Source: CADEER01 sp965216585
GTDB lineage: Bacteria > Desulfobacterota > Binatia > HRBIN30 > CADEER01
Length of the DNA stretch: 64,000 nt
Direction of reading: 5' to 3'
Assembly: GCA_965216585.1 (NCBI GenBank)
Contig: CBDCGC010000003.1
Span: 1,550,001 to 1,614,000 of the forward strand
The notes beneath the pieces were generated by a model. That model searched no databases. It saw nothing but the letters and a program-made list of their open reading frames with translations, and was not told where the DNA came from. How positions within the stretch are numbered: position 1 is the stretch's first letter; every line of letters begins with the position of its first letter. This document shows positions 43,253 to 52,716 of this stretch, piece after piece. A program made the position numbers and the translations under genes.

Positions 43253-45403
43253 TCACGACCGGCCGTCGGGGTGACCGACACCAACCGAAACACGGTACTC
43301 ATCGGCGTTGAACTTACGCTCCCCTTGAGCAAGCCAGAGTCGGAGCTCGAACGATCCGGGATCTTTCGGCGTCGCCAGCAATGCCAGAAAGCGCGCGTGC
43401 CGGCCGGGTTCCAGATCATAGGGCAAGTCGACCTCGCCAGACTTCACCAGCGAATCGCCGCGCCACCATTGGTACACAGCGCGCACTACGAGATCGGGAT
43501 TCTCGGCCAGCACCGGCCACACATCGCGTGAGCGATTGTCCACCCGTACCGTCAATGAAACGGGAAAGCCGTTCGACACCTCTTGGTCGCGCAGCTTCGG
43601 AAACGAGACCTCGACGCCGCCCGCCTGCGCCGCGGCGTTGAGTCGGAGCAGCTCTGCTCCGAGCATCGTATGGGTCGTCGCCAGACCGGCGAGCAGAGCG
43701 GGCTGCAAGTCGGCCTCGATGGTCGTCCCCACCTCGAACAGGAGGTCGTCTCCGAATCGTTCGAGTAAGCGCAGTCCCGGCCACTGCTGCCACCGCTCCG
43801 TTTCATGCTCCGCCATCAAACCCAGGTGAACGATCAGATAGCGAAGACCGGTGCTGCGCTGGAGCAACTCGAGTGCGCGCTCATCCGGCAACGCACTGGC
43901 CAGACGCATCACCAGCGCGGCGCTGGGCGGCGCGTGGCCGGTGTATCCGTTGAGCAAGGGCTTCCAGTGGGCTGTACTCTGAAACATGTAGCGCGCCTGC
44001 AGATCGACGCGGCGAATGCTGTCGCCGCCGTCGAGTAGTGCAGGAATTTCCAGAACCGGGCCCGCTTCGAGCTCCGCCAGTGCGCGGTGAACCGCCGCCG
44101 GCACGGGGGCACGCTGCAGCCGCGGCTCGTATTCGAAATGCCCGTAGTCGAGAGCGATCGCGCCCACGGCCATAGTGGTTACCGCGGCCATCCTCCAGCG
44201 CCGCCACCGGCGCCAGGTCACCACCGAGTCCGCCCCGATTCCGACCAGTGCCGCGAAACCGAACATGACCCCCTGACAAAATCGCAGTGGAACACGCATC
44301 GCGACAAAGCCCGGAACCGTCGACCTCAACCAGCGATACGGCAGGGAAAAAGTCCAGGATCCGATCGTTCCCAGAGGACCCAGGGCGAGAACATACAGGA
44401 CAGTCGCTACGGCGAGCATCGCGACGGTCGGGTAGACCATCGCCCGCCGGCTCCGCAAAGAGGCGAGAGCGAGGCAACAGAGCAGCAGCGGCAGCAGGCC
44501 AACGTAGGCTCCCGGTCTCTGAAATCCCGATGGCCGCGGCCGCGTCAGATACGTCGACCACGGATACGCGGACACCGCACTGAGCATCTCGTCGGGGTGA
44601 TGCTTGATCGCCCCTTGCGCCGCCCAATCGAGGTAGGGCAATCCGCTCGCAGCGACCAGGATCATCGCCACGCCGCAGGACAGCAAAGTCGGCCGCCAAT
44701 GGCGCACCCGTCCGAAACATGCCGCCACCGCCGAAAATACGGAGATCGCAATGACCGAAGTGTAGGCGAGGTAGTACGAGCAGAGCATCTGCAACGTGAA
44801 GAACACACTCGCGGCGATCGCATCGCCAACGCGGCCGCGCTTCATCGTCCGATCGAGAAAGAGGACCGCCAGCGGCAGGTAGGGCAAGGCAACCGCCTGC
44901 AGTGCATGGATACCGAGGTAACGCGCCGGGCAAAGAGCGTAGACGAAACTGCCAACCAGCGCGGCAACGCGCTGGCATCGCCAATGGCGAAGCAGGAAGT
45001 ACATGGTGACGCCACAGGCGGCGATGGAAGTCAGGCGGGTAAACTGGATGGCGAATCCCGGGCTACCGGTCAGCCAGTACGCCGGGGCGAAGAACGGGAG
45101 AAGCCCCAGCATGTGCTCCGAGCCAGCCAGAGTATTTTCCGCCGGATGAAAAATGTTGGCGTCGAAGAGGTCGAGGGGAGACGTAGCCAGCGCATGACAG
45201 TCCCACGCCATCGCCCAGGCGATGAGAAAACCGTCGGCCTGAAGCCCTCCCGGGGTCTTGAAGACCCTTTCGAGGGAATACAGGGCGGTGGGCCAAAACA
45301 CGGCCAAGGTCAACGCGGAGAAGATCGCCAGAACGGCAGCCGCCTCGATCGACAGGGAAATCGATCGCTCAACGGCGGCCCGGTTGCCTGCGAGGCGCAT
45401 CAT
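43253..45403 (-). CDS. Large polytopic membrane protein of island family A, A3
   Basis: A 716-residue family A member. Landmarks are AMAWDCHAL and FDANIFHP (Asp81), GSEHMLGLLPFF, VPGFVAMRVPLRF, AHWKPLLNG, LPDERALELLQR, and the C-terminal DVWPVLAENPD. The final segment reads LWLAQGERKFN where other members have Q-x-x-EWF, a divergence at the last motif. About eleven helices fill residues 18-430. It is divergent from a sulfatase-like gene across 89 bases that contain a hairpin. Cysteines and charged residues are few in the helices. GT-C-type activity is a hypothesis only. Confidence 0.65.
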   Translation of the reverse strand: MMRLAGNRAAVERSISLSIEAAAVLAIFSALTLAVFWPTALYSLERVFKTPGGLQADGFLIAWAMAWDCHALATSPLDLFDANIFHPAENTLAGSEHMLGLLPFFAPAYWLTGSPGFAIQFTRLTSIAACGVTMYFLLRHWRCQRVAALVGSFVYALCPARYLGIHALQAVALPYLPLAVLFLDRTMKRGRVGDAIAASVFFTLQMLCSYYLAYTSVIAISVFSAVAACFGRVRHWRPTLLSCGVAMILVAASGLPYLDWAAQGAIKHHPDEMLSAVSAYPWSTYLTRPRPSGFQRPGAYVGLLPLLLCCLALASLRSRRAMVYPTVAMLAVATVLYVLALGPLGTIGSWTFSLPYRWLRSTVPGFVAMRVPLRFCQGVMFGFAALVGIGADSVVTWRRWRRWRMAAVTTMAVGAIALDYGHFEYEPRLQRAPVPAAVHRALAELEAGPVLEIPALLDGGDSIRRVDLQARYMFQSTAHWKPLLNGYTGHAPPSAALVMRLASALPDERALELLQRSTGLRYLIVHLGLMAEHETERWQQWPGLRLLERFGDDLLFEVGTTIEADLQPALLAGLATTHTMLGAELLRLNAAAQAGGVEVSFPKLRDQEVSNGFPVSLTVRVDNRSRDVWPVLAENPDLVVRAVYQWWRGDSLVKSGEVDLPYDLEPGRHARFLALLATPKDPGSFELRLWLAQGERKFNADEYRVSVGVGHPDGRS

Positions 45404-45450
45404 CTCGTGTCACCTGCCGAAAGATCCATCACTTCGTCAAGACTACCCCT

Positions 45451-45475
45451 CGGCGATGCGTTTGCGCACTCGCCG
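45451..45475. promoter_or_regulatory. Hairpin in the A3/S3 divergent spacer
   Basis: CGGCGA and TGCG pair with CGCA and TCGCCG around a TTTG loop, giving a 10-pair stem with one bulged C (45469). It lies 48 bases from the A3 start and 18 bases before the S3 start, so it could be an operator or 5'-leader structure. Confidence 0.3.
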
Positions 45476-45492
45476 GCGTACCGATAATCGCA

Positions 45493-47022
45493 ATGACGAT
45501 GATGCTCCCCTCGCACCACTCCGCCGCAATGCCGCTCCGCATCTCCCGCGCATCGATCGCAATGCTTGCGCTCCTGCTCTGCACCGCCTGTGAATCCCGA
45601 CCCCGTAGCGCCAAGCCGAACGTCGTCTTGATCACGATCGACACGCTGCGCGCCGATCACCTGCAACCCTACGGCAATACCAAGCTCCGGACTCCCGCGA
45701 TCTCTCGCCTCGCAGCAGAGGGAATCCTCTTTGAAAACGCGTTCACCGACACGCCCTGGACTCTCCCCTCGCTCGCTTCGGTCATGACCGGTGTCTACCC
45801 CAGCGAGCACCGCGTTCGCACCTGGAACGATCCGCTGGCGAGTGAACACGAAACTCTTTCCGAGATTCTCGACAAGCACGGCTACGACACGGCGGCAATC
45901 GTCGGATCCTACCCGTTGGACCGCTACTTCGGACTTGCGCAAGGGTTCCACCACTACGATGACGAGATGACCACGGCCTTCTACAAGCAGGCAGACGGCG
46001 CCAGAATCGAGGACGTCGCCGCCGCGCCGAACGACGCATCGATCCGCGCCAAGCGCGAGTGGCGCAGCAAACGCGAGCACAGCTCGGCGTACCGCCACGA
46101 CAGCGAGGTCGCCGACGCCGCCATCGCCTGGCTGTCGGAGTCATCTTCACAGCGCTTCTTCCTGTGGATTCACTTCTTCGGGCCGCACGAAAAGGAGCAG
46201 TTGCTCGGCCTCGACGCCGAGGCCCGCAAGGCCCTGGTGCGCCGGCAGATCGCCGAATATCCGAGGGATGTCGAGCGAACGGACCTGGAAGTCGGGCGCG
46301 TCCTCGAGACTCTACGGCAAGATCCGCGCTTCGCGAACACCGCCGTCATCTACCACAGTGACCATGGGCAGAGTCTCAAGGAACACGGAATATTCGGCCA
46401 CGGCCTCGACCTCTACGACACGACCGTTCAGGTTCCGCTCGTCATCCGTCTGCCGGGGGGCAAACGCGGCGGAACGAGAGTATCCGCGTTGGTGAGGAAC
46501 CTCGACATTTTTGCCACCATCCTCGATCTCGCCGGCATCCAACACGGTGGCAGAACCAGCCGCTCCCTTCTTGCGGCGAGGCACCGGGACGACGAACACA
46601 TCTACCTCGAAACCCATCACCCTCTCGGCCTGAGCACCCGACCAGTCGACGTCGGCGAAGCGAAGAGAAGAGTCGGGCGAATCCTGCGCGGAATCCGAAC
46701 GTCTGAGCTCAAGCTCGTTCGCAGTGAACCAATGCTGGCGATGGACGAAGACCGGAGCGACCCATTGCCGGCCGACTTCCTGAAGAAGTCGACCAGCAAC
46801 ACGCTCTTCCACTCGCTCCGCGATCCGGGCGAGCACGAGAACGTAGCCAAGTCGCGCGGAGACGTCGTCGCCGAGCTCGAAACACTTCTCGACGCCTACG
46901 ACGCCGGCCGCGGCACAACCGGCATGCGAGAGCTGGATGCCAGCGCGATCGAACGGCTGCGCGCCATCGGTTACGATCCGCAATCGCTGGAGCCAACCGA
47001 TCGACCCGCACGAGATCCCTAG
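45493..47022 (+). CDS. Sulfatase/phosphodiesterase-like enzyme with Thr nucleophile, S3
   Basis: A 509-residue alkaline-phosphatase-superfamily enzyme. An N-terminal hydrophobic segment ending LLLCTACES looks like a signal peptide or poor lipobox. NVVLITIDTLRADHLQPYG gives the first metal ligands. The nucleophile position reads DTPWTLPSLASVMTG with Thr90 instead of Cys, so it cannot form formylglycine; it is more likely a phosphodiesterase or phospho-group transferase than a true sulfatase. YHSDHGQSLKEHG supplies the second metal site. RLRAIGYD near the end is the LGY-type tail shared with S4-S6. An SGNH gene follows after 2 bases. Confidence 0.75.
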   Translation: MTMMLPSHHSAAMPLRISRASIAMLALLLCTACESRPRSAKPNVVLITIDTLRADHLQPYGNTKLRTPAISRLAAEGILFENAFTDTPWTLPSLASVMTGVYPSEHRVRTWNDPLASEHETLSEILDKHGYDTAAIVGSYPLDRYFGLAQGFHHYDDEMTTAFYKQADGARIEDVAAAPNDASIRAKREWRSKREHSSAYRHDSEVADAAIAWLSESSSQRFFLWIHFFGPHEKEQLLGLDAEARKALVRRQIAEYPRDVERTDLEVGRVLETLRQDPRFANTAVIYHSDHGQSLKEHGIFGHGLDLYDTTVQVPLVIRLPGGKRGGTRVSALVRNLDIFATILDLAGIQHGGRTSRSLLAARHRDDEHIYLETHHPLGLSTRPVDVGEAKRRVGRILRGIRTSELKLVRSEPMLAMDEDRSDPLPADFLKKSTSNTLFHSLRDPGEHENVAKSRGDVVAELETLLDAYDAGRGTTGMRELDASAIERLRAIGYDPQSLEPTDRPARDP

Positions 47023-47024
47023 AC

Positions 47025-48089
47025 GTGCATGCGAACAAAGCACTTGCGCCAGTCCTGACTCTTCCGATCTTCGGCATCGCCGCCGCTCTGCTGGTCGGCG
47101 AGGTTTTCGCACGTCTCACGTGGACGCAATCTCGCCCGCCAAAACGTGTCGTCGCCGAGCAACACAGCGACTTGCCGAAGATCGAAAAAAGCCTGCGGGC
47201 CATCACCAAGCCACAGACGAGGGGCATCTACAACGGCGCCTATTTTCGCACCAACGCCTTTGGCTTTCGCGGACCCGACATCATCCGCATCCTCCGGCCC
47301 GGCGTCTTTCGAATCGCCGTCATCGGCGACTCCGTCGCAATGGGCTCCGGGGTCGCCAACGATGAAGTCTACATCTCGGTCGCCACGGCATGGCTGAACG
47401 AAATCTACGCCTCACCTCGTTTCGAGTATCTCAACCTGGCCCTATCCGGACTGGACATCCCCCATATCGCCAACCGCGCGATCCGTCACGCGGGGCGATT
47501 TCAACCACACCTGCTGGTCTATGGCGTTACGCTCAATGACATCCAAGGACCGAACTACGTCCGCTCGGCGAAACGAAATCTCGAGGCCACACGCGATCGC
47601 TACCACCGCTACGCCAGCTCACCATCCTACTTCCTGCGTCTGGTCTGGCCAGGCCTTCAGTCGTTTCGCGACCGCTTCTTTCCCGGAAGCGATTCCTACA
47701 TGGCAGAAGTGCTCTACAACTTCCTCGAGAACGACGCTGCGTGGAACGACTTCGTCACCGAGCTACGCCGCTTGAACGATTTCTCCCGCCGCGCCGGTAT
47801 CAAGCTCGTGCTCTTCCAACACACCCCCTTGACCTACCTCAACCTCTTCCATCCCTTCTTCCCGGTCTACGACAAGATCCGAAACGCTGCGGCCACGATG
47901 GGGATTCCGACCATCAGCTCCTTCGACGACCATGCGGGAAGGGATGAGCTGTCGCTATGGGTGTCCAACTTCGACCCTCATCCAAACAACGAAGGGCACC
48001 ACATTCTCGCCAGCGCGCTGGTACGCGGCCTGCTGGAACTACCGGATACACATTTCCCGCGCCGCTCGTTCACCCCGCATCCGCGTTGA
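47025..48089 (+). CDS. SGNH/GDSL-type hydrolase
   Basis: A 354-residue paralogue of the SGNH protein at 30724-31767. One N-terminal helix (about 10-30) is followed by YFRTNAFGFRGPD, IGDSVAMGSG (Ser103), LALSGLDIPHI, VTLNDIQGP and FDPHPNNEGHH, so all four SGNH blocks are intact, including the final Asp/His pair. LYNFLENDAAWNDF and FHPFFPVYDKI are also shared with the paralogue. The start is GTG 47025, 2 bases after the S3 stop, so both are probably translated together. It ends 2 bases from the convergent S6 gene. Likely an extracytoplasmic deacylase or acyltransferase. Confidence 0.8.
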   Translation: MHANKALAPVLTLPIFGIAAALLVGEVFARLTWTQSRPPKRVVAEQHSDLPKIEKSLRAITKPQTRGIYNGAYFRTNAFGFRGPDIIRILRPGVFRIAVIGDSVAMGSGVANDEVYISVATAWLNEIYASPRFEYLNLALSGLDIPHIANRAIRHAGRFQPHLLVYGVTLNDIQGPNYVRSAKRNLEATRDRYHRYASSPSYFLRLVWPGLQSFRDRFFPGSDSYMAEVLYNFLENDAAWNDFVTELRRLNDFSRRAGIKLVLFQHTPLTYLNLFHPFFPVYDKIRNAAATMGIPTISSFDDHAGRDELSLWVSNFDPHPNNEGHHILASALVRGLLELPDTHFPRRSFTPHPR

Positions 48090-48091
48090 GG

Positions 48092-49420
48092 CTAGTTCCG
48101 AGGCTTGCCGGCGGGCTTGTCGTCGTCGATATAGCCGAGCGCTCGCAACCTCTCCTTCATCGCCGCGTCGCCCGATGTTTCTCGCTCGGACCTGTCCGCC
48201 GATTCGTCGAAGGCGTACGAGGCAACCCGGGGCAACAGGCTCTGCCGGTCCTCGAAAGCCTGCCGCACGACGCGTCCCGGCATATCCTCCGCGGCCGGGA
48301 GACCGGCCAGCTCCAGCATCGTAGGCAGCACATCGAGGACACCAACCGGCTTCGCCAGCGTTCCACGGCGCAGCCGCGGTCCCGCCATCATCAACAGCGC
48401 CTGGGTGGTCCTGCGCGATTCGTGGGTGCCGCCCTTCTTCTGCGGATCCTTGTCGCGCTCGAATCCGTGATCGGAGAGGATCATCAAATGGTCGTCGTCG
48501 CGCACTCTCTCGGCGAGAAAGCGACCGAGCAACCAGTCCAGCCGCTGCAGGTAATCGGTGATGACATCGCGCTTCGGTTTGGCTTCAAACGGGTGCGGCT
48601 CGTGCGTGTGCCAGCCCATGTGGGCCAACTCGTCGAAGGCGCGCACGTATACCAACACGACCTCGACGGGATGTTCGTCGAGCGCGACGCTGGCCGTCTC
48701 GAACACATTCATATCGACGATTTCCGCCTGCGCGACGGAAAACCCAACCTTCCGATGAATCGGCGACAGTGCGCCGAGTTCGTCGAGCAGCTCGGCCGGA
48801 TAGACGACCCGGGTGATATCCCAGTGGAAGCTGCCGCGAAAGGGTTTGGCGCGTCGCGCGGCCACCACATCGGCGTAGAGATCACTGATGACGAACCCGT
48901 CAACCGGTTCGGCCGGCGAGGTCGCCCACCAATTGACGACACCGACCGAGCGACCGAGTTGCGTCGCGATGTTCCACAAAGCCGGCACCTTGCGATCGAT
49001 CGAGCCGTAGAGGAGATCTTCGCCAGCAGCGTCGCTGTAGACGAACCCCTTGAGCCCGTGTACGCGCGGCAACTGGCCGGTAACGTACGTCGTCCAGATC
49101 CGCGGAGACAGCGGTGGCAGGCCGGCCGGTGTCACGTCGACCACTCCCGACAGTCCGCGCTCGGCGATCGCGGCGAAAGCGGGTGCGCGACCTCGGTCGA
49201 TGGCGGTTCTGACGAGGTCGGGAGGAACCCCATCGACACCGATGACGAACAGTCGGCCGCGCAGCGGTTGCACCATCGGTGCTCCGGTTACCTTGACCGT
49301 CCTGCCGTATTCCTCCGAAGAGTCGTCCGAACAAGCCGAGAGGAGTACAAACAGACCGAACAGCACCGCGGCGTAGCGCCGAAGCCAAGCCCAACCGCCG
49401 ACCCTTGAGGGAGCCCACAT
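48092..49420 (-). CDS. Type I phosphodiesterase/nucleotide pyrophosphatase-like lipoprotein, S6
   Basis: A 442-residue alkaline-phosphatase-superfamily protein with a clear lipoprotein signal (FVLLSAC, Cys at about 30). LFVIGVDGVPPDLV supplies the first Asp ligand; AGLPPLSPRIWTTYVTG is the nucleophile region, with Ser or Thr in the place of the catalytic Thr of nucleotide pyrophosphatases. DELAHMGWH, MILSDHGFERD and GGTHE add metal ligands. It ends RLRALGYIDDD, the LGY-type tail. It probably cleaves a phosphodiester in the periplasm or at the outer membrane. It is divergent from A4 (67 bases) and convergent with the SGNH gene. Confidence 0.78.
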   Translation of the reverse strand: MWAPSRVGGWAWLRRYAAVLFGLFVLLSACSDDSSEEYGRTVKVTGAPMVQPLRGRLFVIGVDGVPPDLVRTAIDRGRAPAFAAIAERGLSGVVDVTPAGLPPLSPRIWTTYVTGQLPRVHGLKGFVYSDAAGEDLLYGSIDRKVPALWNIATQLGRSVGVVNWWATSPAEPVDGFVISDLYADVVAARRAKPFRGSFHWDITRVVYPAELLDELGALSPIHRKVGFSVAQAEIVDMNVFETASVALDEHPVEVVLVYVRAFDELAHMGWHTHEPHPFEAKPKRDVITDYLQRLDWLLGRFLAERVRDDDHLMILSDHGFERDKDPQKKGGTHESRRTTQALLMMAGPRLRRGTLAKPVGVLDVLPTMLELAGLPAAEDMPGRVVRQAFEDRQSLLPRVASYAFDESADRSERETSGDAAMKERLRALGYIDDDKPAGKPRN

Positions 49421-49487
49421 CGGCTGTTAGATATCCCGCATTCACAACGGCCTCAATCTCAGCGCGCCGCTGTGAGCGTGGCGCGTC

Positions 49488-51629
49488 GTGAGCAATCCCA
49501 ATCCATCGAACCAATGGCGCGGCATGGGCGAGGCCGCACTCGCCTCGTCGGTGTACGGCATCCTCACCGTCGTCCTGTTGCGACCGCTCTTCGACGATCC
49601 GTCGTCGACGATCATCGGCCCTGGCTCGGTCGCATCATGGCTGCACGCACCGAACACTGATTTCTTCATGTGGGCACTGTCGTGGACGTGGCATTCCCTG
49701 ACCAGCGACCCGACCGCCATTCTCGGCGCCAACATTCTGCCGCCAAATCCTCACAGCCTGGCGGCCGTCTTTCCGAAGATCGGCCACGTTCCGATCTTCG
49801 GACCGCTGCTGGCCTTCTCCGGCAACGCCGTTCTCGCCAACCAGCTCAACTTGTTGGCCAACTTGTCGCTCAGTGGCGGCGCTGCCTACTGGCTCATGCG
49901 ACACTGGCGGGTCGACCGCGCCGGGGCCTTTTTTGCCGGCCTCGTCTATGCGCTCGCACCGACCCGAGTATCGACCATCGCGTCGCCGGCACTGGCGGCC
50001 GGTCAATACCTCCCATTGGCTCTCATTCTACTCGAACGTTGCGCCGCCAAAGCCAACCTGCGCAGCGCACTCGCGGCGGCGGGAATGTTCTTGTGGCAGG
50101 CGAGCTGCGCGCTGCCCTACGCGATGATCGTCACGATCGCCGCACCGATCTACGCGACCCTCCAAGCCCGCAAGGAAACCTCTCCGGCCGCGCGTCGCGC
50201 CCTGCTCTTCGTCGTGTTGACGACGCTGTGCGGCGTCGCCGCCCTGCTCACACCCGCCCTCATCGGTTTGGCCAGCGGCCAGCTCATCCCGCCCGGGCGG
50301 CTAGAGATCGGTGGAATCGCTTTTGGTGCCGTCCCGTCGTTGTGGGACTTCACCGATCGCTCCGTCGCGTACTCGGTCACCGGCACGCGCGGACTCACCC
50401 TGCCCCCGTTTGCCGGCAATGCAACTCTGCTCCTCGCCCTCGCGGGTTTCATCTTTGGCCAACGGAATAGCGGCGATACGTCGCCGCGCCCAGCGCTCGG
50501 CGCACTGCTGGTCATCGCATTCACACTGTCTGCGACGGAAGTGGGTGCGATTGCGGCCGACCTGCTCCCCTGGGGCAACTTCGTCCTCGTACCGAGCCAC
50601 TTTCTGCTGCTCTTTCTCTTCGTCCTGGCGCTGGCAGCCGGTCTCGGCCTCGGCGCTCTCTCCTCGCGCCTACCTGCTGCAGCAGCAGCCGCCCTGCTCC
50701 TCGCCCTCGCTGCGGTCTTTTGCTGGGAGACCGCTTTGCTTGACGGTCCGCGCGAGATCAAGACCGTCAAACGCAGGGCGCGCCCGTCGCTCTTGCAAAC
50801 GCGCCTGTCGTCGCGGCCCGAGGGAGCCTACGTCGAAGTACCGTTCCAGCGCTGCCGCTTCGATGCACGCATACACCAAGCCGCGTCCATGTTTGCCAGC
50901 ACGCACTCCTGGCAGCCGCTTCTCAACGGCTATGCCGAGCTGAGTGCCAGCAACCAAGAGCTGATCGATTCCCTGGTCAACGCCCTTCCCCATCCCGAGG
51001 CGGTGCGCCTTCTCGCCGGAATCGTCGACTTGCGCCACATCGTCCTCAACGCCACCGCGCTGGCGGTCGACGAAAGAAGCGCCTGGACGAGCAATTCCTC
51101 TCTGCGCGACCTGGGCTTCGCCGATGGCCGGGTTCTCCTCGAGGTGATCGAAGCCGGCGACCCCGCCCTGCGGAATGCCTTTGCCAACATCGACGAACGG
51201 CAACAGACGATCCAGGGAAACCCGGTCGGCCCACTTCCCCGCGGCAGCCGCGCCGCGGCGCTCGACCTCAGCCATCGCACTCCCCACGCGGCGCCCAATC
51301 TGCCGACAGTCGTGCGCGCTACCGTACACAACGCCGGCGCACACACCTGGCCGGTGCTCGGCGGTTCCACCGGCCATCAAGTCAGAATCACCTACCGCTG
51401 GGAAGACTCCAGCGGGAATCCGATCGCCGGCGGCGAAGAGCACAGTGTCCGGCTTCCCTTCGACGTCGCGCCGCAGGACACGGTGTCGTTCGAGTTCTGC
51501 GTCCGGCCACCGCGAACCACCGGTGAGGTCTACCTGGTGGCCGGTATCACCCAGGGTTCGGAGTGGTTCGCCGGCGAGCCGGCGCGTGCGCCGATCCAAA
51601 TCAAGCCCTTGGTCCCATACAAGCCCTGA
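49488..51629 (+). CDS. Large polytopic membrane protein of island family A, A4 (divergent)
   Basis: A 713-residue family A member, the most divergent. ALSWTWHSL and LGANILPP replace DANIFHP, the EHMLG block is lost (FPKIGHVPIFGPL), and the PGFxxMRxPSRF block is reduced to VLVPSHF. STHSWQPLLNG, LPHPEAVRLLAG, HTWPVLGGS and TQGSEWFAG are kept, so the fold is likely the same. About eleven helices fill residues 25-415. The GTG start at 49488 has no strong Shine-Dalgarno. If the DAN and HML residues are catalytic, this copy may be inactive or have another substrate. Confidence 0.62.
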   Translation: MSNPNPSNQWRGMGEAALASSVYGILTVVLLRPLFDDPSSTIIGPGSVASWLHAPNTDFFMWALSWTWHSLTSDPTAILGANILPPNPHSLAAVFPKIGHVPIFGPLLAFSGNAVLANQLNLLANLSLSGGAAYWLMRHWRVDRAGAFFAGLVYALAPTRVSTIASPALAAGQYLPLALILLERCAAKANLRSALAAAGMFLWQASCALPYAMIVTIAAPIYATLQARKETSPAARRALLFVVLTTLCGVAALLTPALIGLASGQLIPPGRLEIGGIAFGAVPSLWDFTDRSVAYSVTGTRGLTLPPFAGNATLLLALAGFIFGQRNSGDTSPRPALGALLVIAFTLSATEVGAIAADLLPWGNFVLVPSHFLLLFLFVLALAAGLGLGALSSRLPAAAAAALLLALAAVFCWETALLDGPREIKTVKRRARPSLLQTRLSSRPEGAYVEVPFQRCRFDARIHQAASMFASTHSWQPLLNGYAELSASNQELIDSLVNALPHPEAVRLLAGIVDLRHIVLNATALAVDERSAWTSNSSLRDLGFADGRVLLEVIEAGDPALRNAFANIDERQQTIQGNPVGPLPRGSRAAALDLSHRTPHAAPNLPTVVRATVHNAGAHTWPVLGGSTGHQVRITYRWEDSSGNPIAGGEEHSVRLPFDVAPQDTVSFEFCVRPPRTTGEVYLVAGITQGSEWFAGEPARAPIQIKPLVPYKP

Positions 51630-51718
51630 AGTCCGTTCGCACTGCAGTAGACGCGGAAGGGTGCCCAGCTTGAACGCGCTTACCAGCTCTCTTATCCTCC
51701 GCCCGAGGCGAGGGAAGA

Positions 51719-52510
51719 ATGACCGGAGCAACGAGCCAACCCGAGTTCACCGGAGAACGTCCTGGCACCGGCGAGAACTTCGACTACGACGAAGCGCGAC
51801 ATCTCGCCGCCTACGAGTACGCCGCAACGCTGTGCGCCGGCAAACGCGTTCTCGACGCCGGTTGCGGCGAGGGCTACAACACGCAGTCGCTGGCTGCCGT
51901 CGCCGACCAGGTCACTGGCGTCGACTACTCGGCCACTGCCATCGACTTTTGCCGCCAAAGGTGGACGGCCGACAATCTGCGCTTCGAGCAAGTCGACCTG
52001 ACGCAGCCGCAGGGATTCGACGATACCTTCGATCTCGTCACGAACTTCCAGGTCCTGGAGCACATCGAAGACGACCAGTCCTTTCTCCAGGCACTGCGCG
52101 CGCGCCTCGCCCCCGGTGGAGTTCTACTCCTGACGACACCCAATCGTCTGATGTCGTTCTCGGAGAACCCCTACCATGTTCGCGAATACACGGCCGACGA
52201 GCTGCGTTCCCTGCTCGAGCGGGTGTTCGGCTCGGTGAAGGTGCGCGGCATGCGCGGCAATGACAAGGTCACCAGCTTCGACGAGGCGCGTAAACGTTCG
52301 GTCGAACGCATCCTCCGCCTCGACCCGCTCGGCATCCGCAACATGCTGCCGCAGAGTCTGGTCAACTTCGCCTTCGCGCGCCTCGCTACGCTCGTTCGCT
52401 CACGCGCCAAGAACGAATCGGGAGGCTCGTCGATCACCGCCGCCGATTTCTTCGTCAGCGACGAAGCGCTCGACACGGCGCTCGATCTCGTAGCGCTCTG
52501 CTCGCGCTAG
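51719..52510 (+). CDS. Class I SAM-dependent methyltransferase
   Basis: A 263-residue methyltransferase. VLDAGCGEGYNTQSLA is SAM motif I, VTNFQVLEHIEDDQSFL motif II and LLLTTPNRLMSFSENPYHVR the following strand and loop typical of glycan-cluster methyltransferases. The N-terminal segment TGERPGTGENFDYDEARHLA is also common in the group. GAGGGA lies just before the ATG at 51719. It follows A4 by 89 bases. Its stop codon lies inside the left arm of a long inverted repeat that separates it from the acyltransferase. Confidence 0.83.
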   Translation: MTGATSQPEFTGERPGTGENFDYDEARHLAAYEYAATLCAGKRVLDAGCGEGYNTQSLAAVADQVTGVDYSATAIDFCRQRWTADNLRFEQVDLTQPQGFDDTFDLVTNFQVLEHIEDDQSFLQALRARLAPGGVLLLTTPNRLMSFSENPYHVREYTADELRSLLERVFGSVKVRGMRGNDKVTSFDEARKRSVERILRLDPLGIRNMLPQSLVNFAFARLATLVRSRAKNESGGSSITAADFFVSDEALDTALDLVALCSR

Positions 52511-52691
52511 CCCACATGTCTCACCAGCTTTCTACTGCGAGCGCGGATGGGCATGCGTCTCAAGGCCGTGCTCCCTCGCCGTCCTCGACAGCCTGCTCGA
52601 GGATGCCTCCGGGCGGCTCGGTCCGCGCAGCCATGATCCACACGCCCATCCACGCTCTCGCTACGAAACCTGGTGAGACATGCGGGCCAGC
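52506..52691. repeat. Long imperfect inverted repeat (MITE-like or IS remnant)
   Basis: A 186-base element with inverted arms of about 50 bases. The outer 27 bases of each arm (52506-52532 and 52665-52691) pair with 3 mismatches, including a perfect 13-base core CATGTCTCACCAG at 52515-52527 and 52670-52682. The arms continue inward through GCGAG and an exact GGATGGGC/GCCCATCC pair with small indels. The middle (about 85 bases) encodes nothing recognisable. The methyltransferase stop codon lies in the left arm and the acyltransferase starts 26 bases beyond the right arm. No clear target-site duplication is seen. Confidence 0.6.
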
Positions 52692-52716
52692 CGGACTCCC
52701 CGGTCGGCGCTTGGTC

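Noticed and set aside
52511..52716. An N-terminal extension of the acyltransferase through the inverted repeat
   Set aside because: The added residues show no family resemblance, and the conserved N-terminal helix begins just after ATG 52717.
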